From CAXQZU01 sp964228555 (lineage in GTDB: Bacteria > Planctomycetota > PLA2 > JAEUHO01), in the NCBI GenBank assembly GCA_964228555.1, contig CAXQZU010000036.1, forward strand, positions 1-64,000: a stretch of 64,000 nucleotides of DNA. The letters run 5' to 3'. Shown here in pieces: positions 7,975-17,839 of this stretch. Within the stretch, counting starts at the first letter, position 1. Every line of letters starts with the position of its first letter. A model generated the notes under the pieces. That model worked only from the letters and a program-made list of their open reading frames with translations. It had not been told where the DNA came from and made no database searches. Position numbers and translations under genes: made by a program.

Positions 7975-9534
7975 CTAGCCGGTGGGCGGGTCGCCGAGCC
8001 TGAAGAACTGCCGGATCAGGGCGCCCAGCCGCTGGGTGCCTTCCTCCAGCCGCTGGCGCGCCTCGGCGCTGAGCGCGGCCCGCGCCGCGCTCATGCCCTC
8101 GCGCCGTTCCACGGCCACCTGCGCCAGCGTGGTGGCCAGCCCGGGAGCCAGCTCCAGGGCCTGCCGCAGGGCCGAGGCCTCCACCTCGACGAGGCGCGCA
8201 TCGCTGGACGCACGCACGGTGGCGCTGCGGGCCTCGCCGGTCAGCAGGCTCAGCTCGCCGAACAGGTCGCCCGGCCCCAGCGTGGCCACGGTGCGGCTGG
8301 AGCCGCCGTCCTCCACGCTCACTGCCACGCGACCCGTGTCCACGACGAAGCACGAGCGCCCCGGATCGCCCTGACGCACCACGCGCTCGCCGGCCGCCAC
8401 GTCCAGCGTGCGGGCACCGCGCGCGAGCACGTCCATCGCATCGGCCGGCAAGGCCTGGAACAGGGGCGCACAGGCGAGGCGCTGGCGGATGCCCTCCGGC
8501 CCCAGCGTGACCGTGGCCAGGGCGCGACGGAAGGGAGCCTGCTCCTGCACGGGGTAGGGGAACTCGATGCCCGCCCGCTGGAAGTGGTACCACGCCTGGA
8601 TCATGGCGTCGCTGCGGATGTCGTGGAGGCGCAGCAGGTCATCCACCCAGATCTTGACCTCGTAGTCCACCGTGCAGGCCGCGAAGGCCTTGAGGCGCAC
8701 GACCGGCGGCGGCTCCCGCATCACGCCGGGCACGTCCTCCAGCGCGCCGCGCAGCACCTCGCGCACGCGGTTGGGCGGCGTCTCGTAGGGCGCGCCCACG
8801 ATGAAGCTCTCGCTGTGCAGCGGCGTGGGGCGGCTGAGGTTGCGCAACGTCGCGCCGGCCACGGCGCGGTTGGACACCGTGACCACGTCGCCCGAGCGGG
8901 TGCGCACGTGCGTGGCGCGCCTCGAGATGGCCACCACCTGCCCCTCGACGTCACCCAGCACCACCCAGTCCCCTTCCGTGTAGGCCCGCTCGTTCACCAG
9001 CGCCATGCCCGCGAAGAAGTTCGAGAGGGTCTCCTGCAGGGCGAAGCCCAGGATCACGGTGCCCACGGCCGAGGCTGCGAACAGGGCAGACAGCAGGTCC
9101 GGCCGCTCCCACACCACGCCCAGGACGAAGATCAGCGTGGCCAGCAGCAGCAGGTACCGGATCGCGTCCAGCACCAGCACCGGAGGGCTGGCGCCCCACG
9201 CCTGCCCCACCGCGGGCGAGCGCAGGAAGGCGCGCACCAGGCCCAGCAGCGTCCACACCGTGAAGACGATGAGCAGGCTCCACGCCACGTTGGCCAGCAG
9301 GTGCTCGGGGGCAGCGCCCCAGGCCAGCGGCAGCCCGTCCACGGAGGCGGCCAGCAGCAGGCCCAAGGCCGGTCCCGCCACGATGGCCAGCCCGGTGAGG
9401 CTGCCCCACCACGCCACGCGACGGCGCGCGAGGCGGCGCAGCAGGTGCACGCACAGGCCCAGCCCCAGCAGGCCGACGGCGAGGCCCAGCGCCCAGCCCC
9501 TGCCCGAGGCCATGCCCAGCGCGGCGAGGCTCAT
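7975..9534 (-). CDS. MscS-type channel with cyclic-nucleotide-binding domain
   Basis: Inner-membrane protein of 519 residues. The first 190 or so hold several transmembrane helices ending in the MscS pore helix and beta-domain (LGFALQETLSNFFAGMALV, then EGDWVVLGDVEGQVVAI). The C-terminal third is a cyclic-nucleotide-binding fold with the cassette GDLFGELSLL starting near residue 422. This is the layout of bacterial cyclic-nucleotide-gated (bCNG) channels of the MscS superfamily. Ligand and gating are not shown by sequence; the cassette glutamate favours a purine cyclic nucleotide. The start ATG at 9534 overlaps the thioesterase stop as ATGA, so its translation is likely coupled. Ends in TAG. 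Confidence 0.9.
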   Translation of the reverse strand: MSLAALGMASGRGWALGLAVGLLGLGLCVHLLRRLARRRVAWWGSLTGLAIVAGPALGLLLAASVDGLPLAWGAAPEHLLANVAWSLLIVFTVWTLLGLVRAFLRSPAVGQAWGASPPVLVLDAIRYLLLLATLIFVLGVVWERPDLLSALFAASAVGTVILGFALQETLSNFFAGMALVNERAYTEGDWVVLGDVEGQVVAISRRATHVRTRSGDVVTVSNRAVAGATLRNLSRPTPLHSESFIVGAPYETPPNRVREVLRGALEDVPGVMREPPPVVRLKAFAACTVDYEVKIWVDDLLRLHDIRSDAMIQAWYHFQRAGIEFPYPVQEQAPFRRALATVTLGPEGIRQRLACAPLFQALPADAMDVLARGARTLDVAAGERVVRQGDPGRSCFVVDTGRVAVSVEDGGSSRTVATLGPGDLFGELSLLTGEARSATVRASSDARLVEVEASALRQALELAPGLATTLAQVAVERREGMSAARAALSAEARQRLEEGTQRLGALIRQFFRLGDPPTG

Positions 9535-9914
9535 CCGCGCGGGAGCGGCGCGACCTCGCGGGGCCGGCCGTCCTCGGAGAGCGCCACCATGACCACCTCG
9601 GCGTCCGTGCAGAGCCGCCGCTCGCCGGTCGCCAGGTTCTCGCCGAACAGCTCCACGCTCAGGCGCATCGAGGAGCGTCCCACGGAGCGCAAGGTGGCCG
9701 TCACCACCACGGCCTCGCCCAGGCGCACGGGCGCGCGGAAGTCCACCGACTCCATCCGTGCGGTCACCACCGAGCCGCGTGCGTGGCGGATGGCCACGAT
9801 GGCGGCCGCCTCGTCCATCAGCGAGAGGGCCACGCCACCGAACAGCGTGCCCAGCGCATTGGTCTGCCCGGGCATGACGATCTTCGTCAGGGTCACGGTG
9901 GGCGAAGCGGCCAC
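9531..9914 (-). CDS. Hotdog-fold acyl-CoA thioesterase
   Basis: A 127-residue single-hotdog protein of the YciA/BACH type, which hydrolyses acyl-CoA thioesters in the cytoplasm. It shows the N-terminal MPGQTNALGTLFGGVALSLM segment with the catalytic-region Asn and Gly-Gly, the MESVDFRAPVRLGE strand and a VELFGENL end typical of the family. The GTG at 9914 is chosen because TTGGAGG lies just upstream; longer versions run into the divergent gene. It leads a two-gene unit with the channel through an ATGA overlap. Substrate chain length cannot be inferred. Confidence 0.88.
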   Translation of the reverse strand: MAASPTVTLTKIVMPGQTNALGTLFGGVALSLMDEAAAIVAIRHARGSVVTARMESVDFRAPVRLGEAVVVTATLRSVGRSSMRLSVELFGENLATGERRLCTDAEVVMVALSEDGRPREVAPLPRG

Positions 9915-9939
9915 GGCAGCCTCCAAGGGCGAGGCTGGG

Positions 9940-9945
9940 AGTGTA
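9940..9945 (-). promoter_or_regulatory. Candidate -10 element of the thioesterase-channel pair
   Basis: TACACT on the minus strand, 25 bases before the GTG at 9914. It leaves room for a short leader carrying the GGAGG site. It is back-to-back with the promoter of the small secreted protein. Confidence 0.45.
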
Positions 9946-9976
9946 CCGGCCCGCCATCGCGCCACGCCGGGGCGTG

Positions 9977-9982
9977 TAGAAC
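9977..9982 (+). promoter_or_regulatory. Candidate -10 element of the small secreted protein
   Basis: TAGAAC (GTGTAGAAC in context) lies 22 bases before the ATG at 10005. A GGAGG site follows in the leader. Confidence 0.35.
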
Positions 9983-10004
9983 AGGGCCAACCCCGGAGGA
10001 CTGC

Positions 10005-10349
10005 ATGAACCGCCCCATCCCCTTCCTGGCCCTGCTGGGCGCCCTTGGCGTGCTGGCGGTGCTGCTGGTCGCCCCCCGTGACCACGCCCGCGCCGAGGAC
10101 GAGCGCACGGGCCTGCGCTACCTCTCCATCAGCGGCGACGGCAGCAACGCCAAGGCCTGGTTCGAGGGCGCGCCGGCCTCGGGCATGCGCGTGCAGGAGG
10201 CCCTCGACCGGTTCGCCCGCGAGGGCTACCGCTTCGCCGGCATGCAGCCGGCGTGGCGTGCCTCGCAGGTGCAGGTGACCAGCGGCAGCAGCCCCTCCAG
10301 CAGCACGCTCAGCGACCCCAGCTTCGTGCTGGTGCTCGAACGCCGCTGA
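10005..10349 (+). CDS. Small secreted protein, unknown function
   Basis: A 114-residue protein with a clear N-terminal signal (hydrophobic to about residue 20, then DHARAED). The mature part has a beta-rich beginning, a helix ALDRFAREGYRF, a Ser-rich stretch and the closing strand SFVLVLERR. That order (helix with a Gly-Tyr/Trp end, then a final FxLxRR strand) recalls DUF4177-like small proteins, but the match is by eye only. The ATG has GGAGG seven bases upstream. It is transcribed divergently from the thioesterase and converges on smc. Confidence 0.7.
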   Translation: MNRPIPFLALLGALGVLAVLLVAPRDHARAEDERTGLRYLSISGDGSNAKAWFEGAPASGMRVQEALDRFAREGYRFAGMQPAWRASQVQVTSGSSPSSSTLSDPSFVLVLERR

Positions 10350-10362
10350 TCCGCGCCCGCGC

Positions 10363-10378
10363 CCGGCCCGCAGGCCGG
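10363..10378. terminator. Hairpin between convergent genes
   Basis: CCGGCC and GGCCGG pair around a CGCA loop, midway between the stops of the small secreted protein and smc. It could serve both strands. There is no T-run. Confidence 0.4.
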
Positions 10379-10386
10379 CGTGGACC

Positions 10387-13300
10387 CTAGCCGGCGCTGG
10401 CCGCGGTGGCACTGCCCTCGGTCAGGCGCACGGCCACCTTCTTCGAGACGCCGGGCTCCTCCATCGTCACGCCGAAGAGCACGTCGGCAGCCTCCATCGT
10501 CGTCTTGGCGTGGGTGACGACGAGGAACTGGCTGCGGTCGTTGTACTCCTTCACCAGGGCCACGAGCCGGTGGACGTTGGCCTCGTCGAGCGCGGCGTCC
10601 ACCTCGTCGAGGATGGCGAAGGGGCTGGGCTTGGCCTTGAACACGGCAAAGAGCAGGGCCACCGCCGTGAGGGTGCGCTCGCCACCCGAGAGCAGGCTGA
10701 TGCTGCGCTGCTGCTTGCCGGGCGGGCGCGCCACCACCTCGACGCCCGACTCCAGCGGCCGGCTGGCGTCCTCCAGCGTGATCTCGGCGCTGCCCCCGCC
10801 GAAGAGGCGCCGGAAGGTCTCGCGGAAGTGCACACGGACCTGCTCGAAGGTCTCTGCGAAGCGGGCCGTGGAGAGGGTGTCCAGCTCGAGGATGGCCTGC
10901 TCGAGGCCGCTCTTGGCCACGAGGAGGTCCTGCTCCTGCGTGCGCAGGAACTGCACCTGGGCCTCCACCTCGGCCAGCTCGGCGATGGCGTTCATGTTCA
11001 CGCCGCCCAGCTCGTCGATGCGGGCGCGCAGGTCGTCGAGCAGCGCGTCCATGTCCACGCCCTCGGGCAGGGCGCCCACGCCCGGGTCCGCGGCCGCCGC
11101 CACCAGGTCCAGGCCCTGGTCGGTGCGCACCTGGTCGAGCAAGGCCTCCAGCCGGGCACGCACCTCGCCGTCCTGCATGCGGTGCGCATCCAGCCGCTCG
11201 CGCACGGCCTCGTGCAGCCGGGCCAGCTCGTGACGACGCTCGGCCTGCTGGCCACGCGAGCCCTCGGCCACGGCCAGGCGCTCGCGCGCGCCCACGAGCC
11301 GGTCTCCGGCCCCGTCGCGCTCCCCCTCGGCCGCACGGGCCCGGGCTGCAGCCTCGGCCGCCTCCACCTCGGCCTCGCCGATGCGCCGCGTGCCCTGCTC
11401 GGCCTCGCCCCGCAGCTGGGCCTCGCGGGCCAGCAGGTCGTCGCGCTCGCGGCGAGAGCGGTCGCGGCGCTCGGCCGACTGCTCGGCTCGGCCCACCGCC
11501 TGTGCGTGGGCCAGCCGCAGCTCCATGCGCCGTTCCAGGGCAGCCTTGCGCTCGGCCTCGACGGCCAGGTAGCCGCGTCCGGCCTCCTCGGCGCGCTCCT
11601 CCAGCGACTGGCGCTCGCCCTCGAGGGCCTCCAGGCCGGCCGCCAGCGTGACGAGCAGCGCGGCCGCCTGTGCGCGCCGCTGCTCGAACTCCTCGCGCTC
11701 CTGGTCCACGAGCACCATCTGGCCGTCCAGCTCGCGCGCGGCCCGCTCCACGCGGGCGAGCGCCTCGCGGCTGCGCGTGCTGTCCTGGTGGTGCGTGGCC
11801 AGCTCGCGGCGCAAGGCCAGGATGCGCTCCTCGTAGGCCGCCCCCTGCTGCTGCGCCTCGGCGACCTGCGCCTGCGCCGCCTCGACGGCCTCCGAGAGGC
11901 GCTGGCGCTCCTCGCGCAGGCGCCGCATCTCGGCGATGCGCTCCACGAGGCCCAGCGAGGGGCCGTCGCGGCCGGCCCACAGGGCGCCCGAGGCGGCGAC
12001 GCGGTCGCCCTCCGGCGTCACCGCGCTGCAGGCACTGCGCTCCCAGGCCGCGACGCCCGCCGCGAGGTCCGGCACCAGCACCGTGCCCGCCACGACCGAG
12101 GCCACCAGCCGGCGCAGCGGCTCGCGGGCCCCCAGCGTGCCCACCTCGGCAGGCAGCGGGGGCGCGTCCTTGCGGACGAGGTCGAGGCACAGGAAGCGCG
12201 CACGCTCGTGCTTGCCCCGGGCCCGCAGCCAGTCCACCCAGCGCAGGGCATCGGCGCGCGTGGCCACCACGACGGCCGAGGCCTCCTGCCCCAGCAGGCG
12301 GTCCAGCGCCTGCGCCCCCGTGCCCGAGGCCTCCACGAGGTCGGCCAGCAGGCCCAGCACGCCCTGGCGTGAGCCGTCCGCCGCGGGGGACGTGCCCTCG
12401 ACGGCCCCCAGCACGGCGCGCGCGCCCTCCTCGACGCCCTCGCGCGCCCCCACGAGGCGCTCGAGCACCTCGAGGCGCGCGGTCTTCGTGGCACGCTCCT
12501 CGGCCAGCGCCGCACGACGCCTGCCCGCCTCCTCCAGCGCACGCACGGCGCGTGCGCGAGCCTCCTCGCACTCCTGCAGGCTGGCACTGGCTCGCTGCGC
12601 GGCCTGCTCCAGCTGGCTGGCCGAGGCCGTCAGCTCGCGAGCCTCGGCGTCGCTGCGGCCGCGGTGCGCCACCAGCTCCTGGCGCCGCTGGGCCAGGCGG
12701 GCCAGGCGGTCCTCGGCCTGCCGCACCTCCGTCCGCTGCTCGGTCTCCCGGTTGCGCTGCTCGGAGATGCGCCCCAGCGCAGCCAGCGCCTCGCGCTTGG
12801 CCCCGTCGTGCGCGCCGCGGATGTCGGACAGGCGCCCCTCCAGGGCGGCCAGCCCCTCTTCGGCGCCGTGCACGTCGCTGGCGCACCGCTCCACCTCCGC
12901 CGAGGCCTCGCCATGCGAGGCCTCCAAGGCCGCCACCTCGCCCGCGAGATCCTGCGCCCGCTGGCCGGCCTCGGCGGCCTGCTGGCCGGCCGCGGCGACG
13001 CGCTCCCGCATCTCGTCGGCGCTGCGCGTCGCGTAGGTGGCGCGGTCGTGCGCCGCCCGCGCGTCGCTGGCCGAGCTGGCGATCAAGGCCTCCAGGCGCG
13101 CCACCTCCTCGCGCGCGGCATCGCGCTCCGACTCCGCGGCCCGGCCGGCCTGCTCGAGCGCCGAGAGGTCGGCGGCGGCGGCCGCCTCCTCGGCCACCAG
13201 CGTGCCCAGCGCTGCCTGCACCTCGTCGCGCTCGGCGGCGATGGAACGGTAGCGGTGCACCGCGCGCAGGAGGCGGTTCTTCTCCATCTCCTGGCGCAGC

Positions 13301-13950
13301 TCCTGGTAGCGACGCGCCCGGCCCGCCTGCACCTTGAGCGAGCGCAGGCGCTTCTCCTCCAGCTCCAGCACGTCGCGCAGGCGCTCGAGGTTCTCGTGCG
13401 TGCGCTGCAGCTTCTGCTCGGCCTCCTTGCGGCGCTGCTTGTAGCGCGCCACGCCTGCGGCCTCCTCGAAGATGCCGCGGCGATCCTGCGCATCCGCGTT
13501 GAGCAGCGCATCGATGCGCCCCTGCTCCATGATCGCGTTGCCCTCGATGCCCAGGCCCGTGTCCAGCATCAGCTCGCGGATGTCCTTGAGGCGCGCAGGC
13601 TGGCCGTTGACGAGGTAGTCGCTCTCGCCCGCGCGGTTGAGGCGCCGGGTGAGTGCGACCTCGGCGTGCTCGGTCTTGAGCAGCCCGTCGCTGTTGTCGA
13701 GGACCAGCGTCACCTCGGCCAGCGCCGACGGCTTGCGCGTGCCGCTGCCGCTGAAGATCACGTCCTCCATGCGCTTGCCGCGCAGGCTGCGCGGGCTCAT
13801 GTCGCCCAGCACCCACTTGATGGCGTCCACCACGTTGCTCTTGCCGCAGCCGTTGGGGCCGACGATGGCGCTGATGCCCGCATCGAAGTCGAAGGCCGTG
13901 CGGTCCACGAAGCTCTTGAAGCCCTGGATCTCGAGCCGGCGGATCTTCAT
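10387..13950 (-). CDS. smc: Chromosome segregation protein SMC
   Basis: ATPase of 1187 residues that compacts and organises the chromosome as the core of Smc-ScpAB. The N-terminal half of the head has Walker A GPNGCGKSN (31-39). Long coiled coils rich in Glu, Arg, Ala and Gln flank a hinge near the middle, containing GVLGLLADLVEASG. The C-terminal half of the head has the signature LLSGGERTLTA (Ser-Gly-Gly-Glu-Arg at 1088-1092) followed by Walker B and D-loop FAILDEVDAALDEANV. Length and order are normal. The ATG at 13950 gives the canonical MKIRRLEIQGFKSF start and has GGGAG upstream. It lies 136 bases after the NrdD-like gene; that gap has no TAnnnT hexamer, suggesting one transcript from nrdR. 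Confidence 0.97.
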   Translation of the reverse strand: MKIRRLEIQGFKSFVDRTAFDFDAGISAIVGPNGCGKSNVVDAIKWVLGDMSPRSLRGKRMEDVIFSGSGTRKPSALAEVTLVLDNSDGLLKTEHAEVALTRRLNRAGESDYLVNGQPARLKDIRELMLDTGLGIEGNAIMEQGRIDALLNADAQDRRGIFEEAAGVARYKQRRKEAEQKLQRTHENLERLRDVLELEEKRLRSLKVQAGRARRYQELRQEMEKNRLLRAVHRYRSIAAERDEVQAALGTLVAEEAAAAADLSALEQAGRAAESERDAAREEVARLEALIASSASDARAAHDRATYATRSADEMRERVAAAGQQAAEAGQRAQDLAGEVAALEASHGEASAEVERCASDVHGAEEGLAALEGRLSDIRGAHDGAKREALAALGRISEQRNRETEQRTEVRQAEDRLARLAQRRQELVAHRGRSDAEARELTASASQLEQAAQRASASLQECEEARARAVRALEEAGRRRAALAEERATKTARLEVLERLVGAREGVEEGARAVLGAVEGTSPAADGSRQGVLGLLADLVEASGTGAQALDRLLGQEASAVVVATRADALRWVDWLRARGKHERARFLCLDLVRKDAPPLPAEVGTLGAREPLRRLVASVVAGTVLVPDLAAGVAAWERSACSAVTPEGDRVAASGALWAGRDGPSLGLVERIAEMRRLREERQRLSEAVEAAQAQVAEAQQQGAAYEERILALRRELATHHQDSTRSREALARVERAARELDGQMVLVDQEREEFEQRRAQAAALLVTLAAGLEALEGERQSLEERAEEAGRGYLAVEAERKAALERRMELRLAHAQAVGRAEQSAERRDRSRRERDDLLAREAQLRGEAEQGTRRIGEAEVEAAEAAARARAAEGERDGAGDRLVGARERLAVAEGSRGQQAERRHELARLHEAVRERLDAHRMQDGEVRARLEALLDQVRTDQGLDLVAAAADPGVGALPEGVDMDALLDDLRARIDELGGVNMNAIAELAEVEAQVQFLRTQEQDLLVAKSGLEQAILELDTLSTARFAETFEQVRVHFRETFRRLFGGGSAEITLEDASRPLESGVEVVARPPGKQQRSISLLSGGERTLTAVALLFAVFKAKPSPFAILDEVDAALDEANVHRLVALVKEYNDRSQFLVVTHAKTTMEAADVLFGVTMEEPGVSKKVAVRLTEGSATAASAG

Positions 13951-14086
13951 CGGGGTGGCTCCCTGCGGGAACGGGGGACGTGGCGTGGAGACGGGGGCCG
14001 GCAGGCCCGCCGGGAGGGCAGGCAGGCCGCCCCATGGCGCCCGCCCAACCCCCCGAGGATGCGGCAGGGCCGGGACAGGGTGGCGC

Positions 14087-16224
14087 TCACGAGGGGCCCT
14101 GCTCCGCGCGCACACGGCGCCTCGGCCACGGGTCCACCGCGTACTCGACCACCGCGCGGTCGCGCCCCGCCGCCTCGAAGGCGGCCAGCACGTCGTCCAG
14201 CAGGGGCTGCGAGCCGCTGTCCACCCGGTGGCGCACGCGCAGGCGCCAGGGGGTGCCGGGGGCCTGGCGGGCCCAGGCCGGCTCGCGGCGCACGCCCGGC
14301 TGCCCGGCGAGGCCGGGCCGGTACGAGGGCAGGTCAGGGCCCGGCCACCAGGCCTCGGCCCCCGGCACCCGGTCGCGGTCGAGTGCCGCCAGCCGCAGCG
14401 AGGCCTCCTCCACGGGGGCCTGCGCCAGCACGAGGGGCAGGTCGTGCCCTGCAGCGGCCGTGAGGGCCGCGCGGGCGAGGCGGTCCACCAGCGCGGCGGC
14501 CAGCGCTGCGCGCTCGTCCTCGGGCCCCCGGGGCAGCAGCAGGGCCGCCGCCCGGGCGGCACCGACCGGCTCCAGCACGTGCCACGCGCCGTGCAGGTCC
14601 ACCAGCGGGTGGTCCTCGCGGGCCAGCGTCCACAGCGCGCCGCCCGGCTCGCTGGCCCCGGCGCCCAGCAGGCTGCGTCGCGCCCGGGCGGCCTCCACCG
14701 CGAGCCCGGCCAGCCGGTCCACCTGCGCCATCGCGGCGGGGACGCTGCCTTGCGCGCCCGCGGCGGCCCGCACGAGGTTGACGGCCACCGCGCTGGCCAC
14801 CGAGACATCGCCATGGTCGAAGCGCAAAGGGTCCGGGCCATCGCCCTCTTCCACCCGCAGCCAGCGCGACCCGCGGCTGGGCCGTCCTCCGTGCTCGAAC
14901 ACCACGCGCGGCTCGCCCACCTCGGAGGCCGCCGCGAGGGCCTCGCGCACGAGGGCCCGCAGCGCCGGCTCCTGCCACGCCTCGCGCGGCACCGAGAGCA
15001 CCAGGTCGGGACCCACCCGACGCCCCTCGCGACGCAGGGCGCGCTGCTCGCGCACGAGCAGGCGTGCTACGCGCAAGGCCTCGTCGGCCACCTGCCCGTA
15101 GCACAAGCCCGGCGGGGCCGGCGAGGGCACGGGCCGGGCGGCCAGCCGCGCGGGCACCTCGGCCGCCAGCCCCAGCTCCAGCGCCAGCAGCCCGCCCCGC
15201 CCCGGGAAGGCGGCCAGCTCGGGGGCCAGCAGCAGCTCGCGCAGCTCCTCGCGCAACGGCTCGTCCTCGAGCGGCGCGGTGTAGGGCGCCAGCAGCACGT
15301 TCACGTCCTCGAGGGCCAGCGTGCGGGCCGCGAAGGGCGCAGCCACGTGCACGGCACGCCGCAGGGCCCCCACGGCCCGGCGCAGCCCCAGCGCCCGCGT
15401 GGTGCCCTCGCCCCACAGGTGGCGCTCCAGCAGGCGCGCGGCCGGCAGGGCCAGCGCCGTGAGCGAGAGCGGCAGCCCCAGGTCGTAGAGGTGCAGGTCG
15501 CCCAGCCGATGGGCCTCGGCCACCGGGCCGGGCAGCACCTCGCCCAGCAGGTGCTCCGACACGACCTGCTCGCCCAGCGCCTGCGCCACCTCGCCCGGCG
15601 AGCCGGCCCGGCGGCCGGCCACCCCGGGGCCCAGCGCCTCGCGCACGTGGCGGCGATCCACCTCGACGTGCTCGCGACGCCCCACGCGCGAGTCGTGGCC
15701 GCGGGCCAGCATCTCCACGCGCACCAGCGCGGCCACCAGGCTCTCGTCCACGCGCCGCAGGCGGGAGGCCAGCAGTCGCTGCTCCACGGCGCGCGCCACC
15801 TCCTCGGCCTCGGGCGCGGCGAGGCCGTCGTCCTGCACCAGCGCCGCGGCCAGCGCCGCCTTGCGGAAGGGCCCGGCCTCGCGCCCCAGGCTGCCGCCCA
15901 CGAGGGGCGCGGCCTCGCCCTCGGGCGGCGCCAGGTCGTGGCGGCGCTGCGCACGCTGCTCGCGGTAGAGGATGTAGGCCTTCGCGGTGCGGGCGTGACC
16001 GGCCTCGATCAACACCTTCTCGACGGCGTCCTGCACCTCCTCGATGCCGGGGGGCGCGCCCTCGCGCCGCGCCAGCAGCGCCTCCACGAGGCCGGCCAGC
16101 TGCTCGGCCAGGAAGCGGTCGCTGCCCCCCACGGACTGCGCGGCCCGGAAGATTGCGTCGGCGATCTTGCGCCGGTCGTAGGGCACCAGCCGCCCATCGC
16201 GCTTGCGCACCTGGCGGGGCACGC

Positions 16225-16228
<4 letters not shown>
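14087..16228 (-). CDS. ATP-cone protein related to anaerobic RNR (NrdD), catalytic residues missing
   Basis: A 713-residue protein. Residues about 6-95 form an ATP-cone (RKRDGRLVPYDRRKIADAI onward, the dNTP-sensing domain of ribonucleotide reductases). A helical region follows, then a segment resembling the NrdD core: EHLLGEVLPGPVAEAHRLGD, LHLYDL, an APY, a GRGG and a Y-x-x-x-x-EA-like block. I can find only one cysteine (Cys376). The active-site cysteines, C-terminal zinc cysteines and glycyl-radical Arg-Val-Cys-Gly-Tyr motif of class III reductases are absent, so reductase chemistry is very unlikely. A nucleotide-sensing or regulatory role is inferred. The GTG start at 16228 overlaps the nrdR stop (GTGA). 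The reading frame is intact with normal codon use, so it is not an obvious pseudogene. Confidence 0.75.
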
Positions 16229-16812
<584 letters not shown>

Positions 16813-16835
16813 CGTGCGGGCTCCTCGGAGGGGGG

Positions 16836-16841
16836 ACCGGT
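16836..16841. promoter_or_regulatory. ACCGGT site near the nrdR start
   Basis: One of three ACCGGT palindromes within 92 bases. It overlaps a minus-strand TACCGG about 24 bases before the nrdR GTG, where a -10 element or repressor site would lie. Confidence 0.3.
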
Positions 16842-16887
16842 ACCGCGCACGGCCCGGAGGGGACGTGCTGCCAGGCCTCCCCGGGCC

Positions 16888-16929
16888 CAACCGGTGGGAG
16901 GCCCGCGGGCCGCGGCACCCCACCGGTTG
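16888..16929. promoter_or_regulatory. Nested inverted repeat in the nrdR/phosphoesterase divergent region
   Basis: Perfect 11-bp arms CAACCGGTGGG (16888-16898) and CCCACCGGTTG (16919-16929) enclose a 12-base palindrome GGCCCGCGGGCC (16900-16911). The two ACCGGT cores are 32 bases apart, about three helical turns, which resembles the paired-site spacing known for NrdR boxes although the sequence is G+C-rich. It could be a DNA operator or, if transcription starts at a minus-strand TATCAT (16955-16960), a hairpin in a leader of about 135 bases. Confidence 0.4.
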
Positions 16930-16958
16930 AGGGCACAGGCACCCGCGGGCCCGCATGA

Positions 16959-16964
16959 TACGCT
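16959..16964 (+). promoter_or_regulatory. Candidate -10 element of the phosphoesterase
   Basis: TACGCT, 25 bases before the GTG at 16990. It overlaps a minus-strand TATCAT (16955-16960, five of six to consensus) that could drive nrdR. Confidence 0.4.
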
Positions 16965-16989
16965 CCCACCCCCCTGAGGCGAAAGCACC

Positions 16990-17748
16990 GTGTCCGTCGC
17001 GATCCTGGCCGACATCCACGCCAACATCGAGGCCCTGGGGACGGCGCTGGACTTCGTGGCCGGCAAGGGCATCCGGCGCATCATCTGCCTGGGCGACATC
17101 ATCGGCTACGGGCCCAACCCGCGCGAGTGCCTGCAGCGCCTGTTCTCCAGCGAGATCGCCATCATGGGCAACCATGAGGAAGCGGTCATGTTCTACGGCG
17201 AGGACTTCAATCCCAAGGCGCGCGCCTCCATCGAGTGGACCAAGGAGCAGCTCAACAGCGCCGCGTTCCCGCGCACCGAGAACTACGACCTGTGGAACTT
17301 CCTCGGGACCATGCAGCAGGTGGTCGAGGACGGCGACGTCATGTACACGCACGGCAGCCCGCGCGTGCCCACCCGCGAGTACGTCGTGCCGGCCGATGCC
17401 GGCAACCAGGAGAAGATGCAGGGCATCTTCGCCCTCATCAAGCGCGTGTGCTTCATCGGCCACAGCCACGTGCCGCACATCTACACCTCCGACGGCAAGC
17501 ACGCCGACCCGGAGAAGCTGGGCGGGGCCATCGACCTGCGCAAGCTGGGCGACCGCAAGGTGCTGATCAACGTGGGCAGCGTGGGGCAGCCGCGCGACGG
17601 CGACCCGCGCCTGTCCTTCGTCACCTTCGACGGCCACATCGTGCGCTTCCACCGCCTCGAGTACGACGCCAAGGCCACGGCCGAGAAGATCTATGCCGTG
17701 CCCGAGATCCCGGACTTCCTGGGCGACCGCCTGCTGGTGGGCCGCTAG
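16990..17748 (+). CDS. Calcineurin-like metallophosphoesterase
   Basis: A 252-residue phosphoesterase with the full two-metal motif series: DIHAN (Asp8 and His10), GDIIGYGPNP, GNHEE, a histidine in YTHGSPR and GHSHVPH. The compact size and GDxxGYGPxP motif place it with small YfcE/Mre11-like diesterases; the substrate is unknown. There is no signal peptide, so it is cytoplasmic. The GTG at 16990 gives the standard SVAILADIHAN start. A hairpin follows four bases after the TAG stop, and yidC then has its own promoter, so this gene is likely monocistronic. Confidence 0.9.
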   Translation: MSVAILADIHANIEALGTALDFVAGKGIRRIICLGDIIGYGPNPRECLQRLFSSEIAIMGNHEEAVMFYGEDFNPKARASIEWTKEQLNSAAFPRTENYDLWNFLGTMQQVVEDGDVMYTHGSPRVPTREYVVPADAGNQEKMQGIFALIKRVCFIGHSHVPHIYTSDGKHADPEKLGGAIDLRKLGDRKVLINVGSVGQPRDGDPRLSFVTFDGHIVRFHRLEYDAKATAEKIYAVPEIPDFLGDRLLVGR

Positions 17749-17751
17749 CGA

Positions 17752-17783
17752 CCTGCCGCGCGGGCGGGGCGGGGCCCGGCAGG
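17752..17783 (+). terminator. Hairpin after the phosphoesterase
   Basis: CCTGCCG (17752-17758) pairs with CGGCAGG (17777-17783), starting four bases past the stop codon. The 18-base loop is G-rich and no T-run follows. Confidence 0.4.
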
Positions 17784-17839
17784 CAGGCGCCACCGGCGCG
17801 CGCTCCCGCCATTCGCTGCTGCGCGCCGCGCCACCTGCC

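Noticed and set aside
7889..8593. Upstream extension of the FG-GAP lipoprotein frame to 8593
   Set aside because: It overlaps the channel gene in another frame. The lipoprotein signal and GGAGG site fix the start at 7888.
13951..14841. Extension of the smc frame upstream to 14841
   Set aside because: It reads a shadow frame of the NrdD-like gene. The canonical SMC N-terminus starts at 13950.
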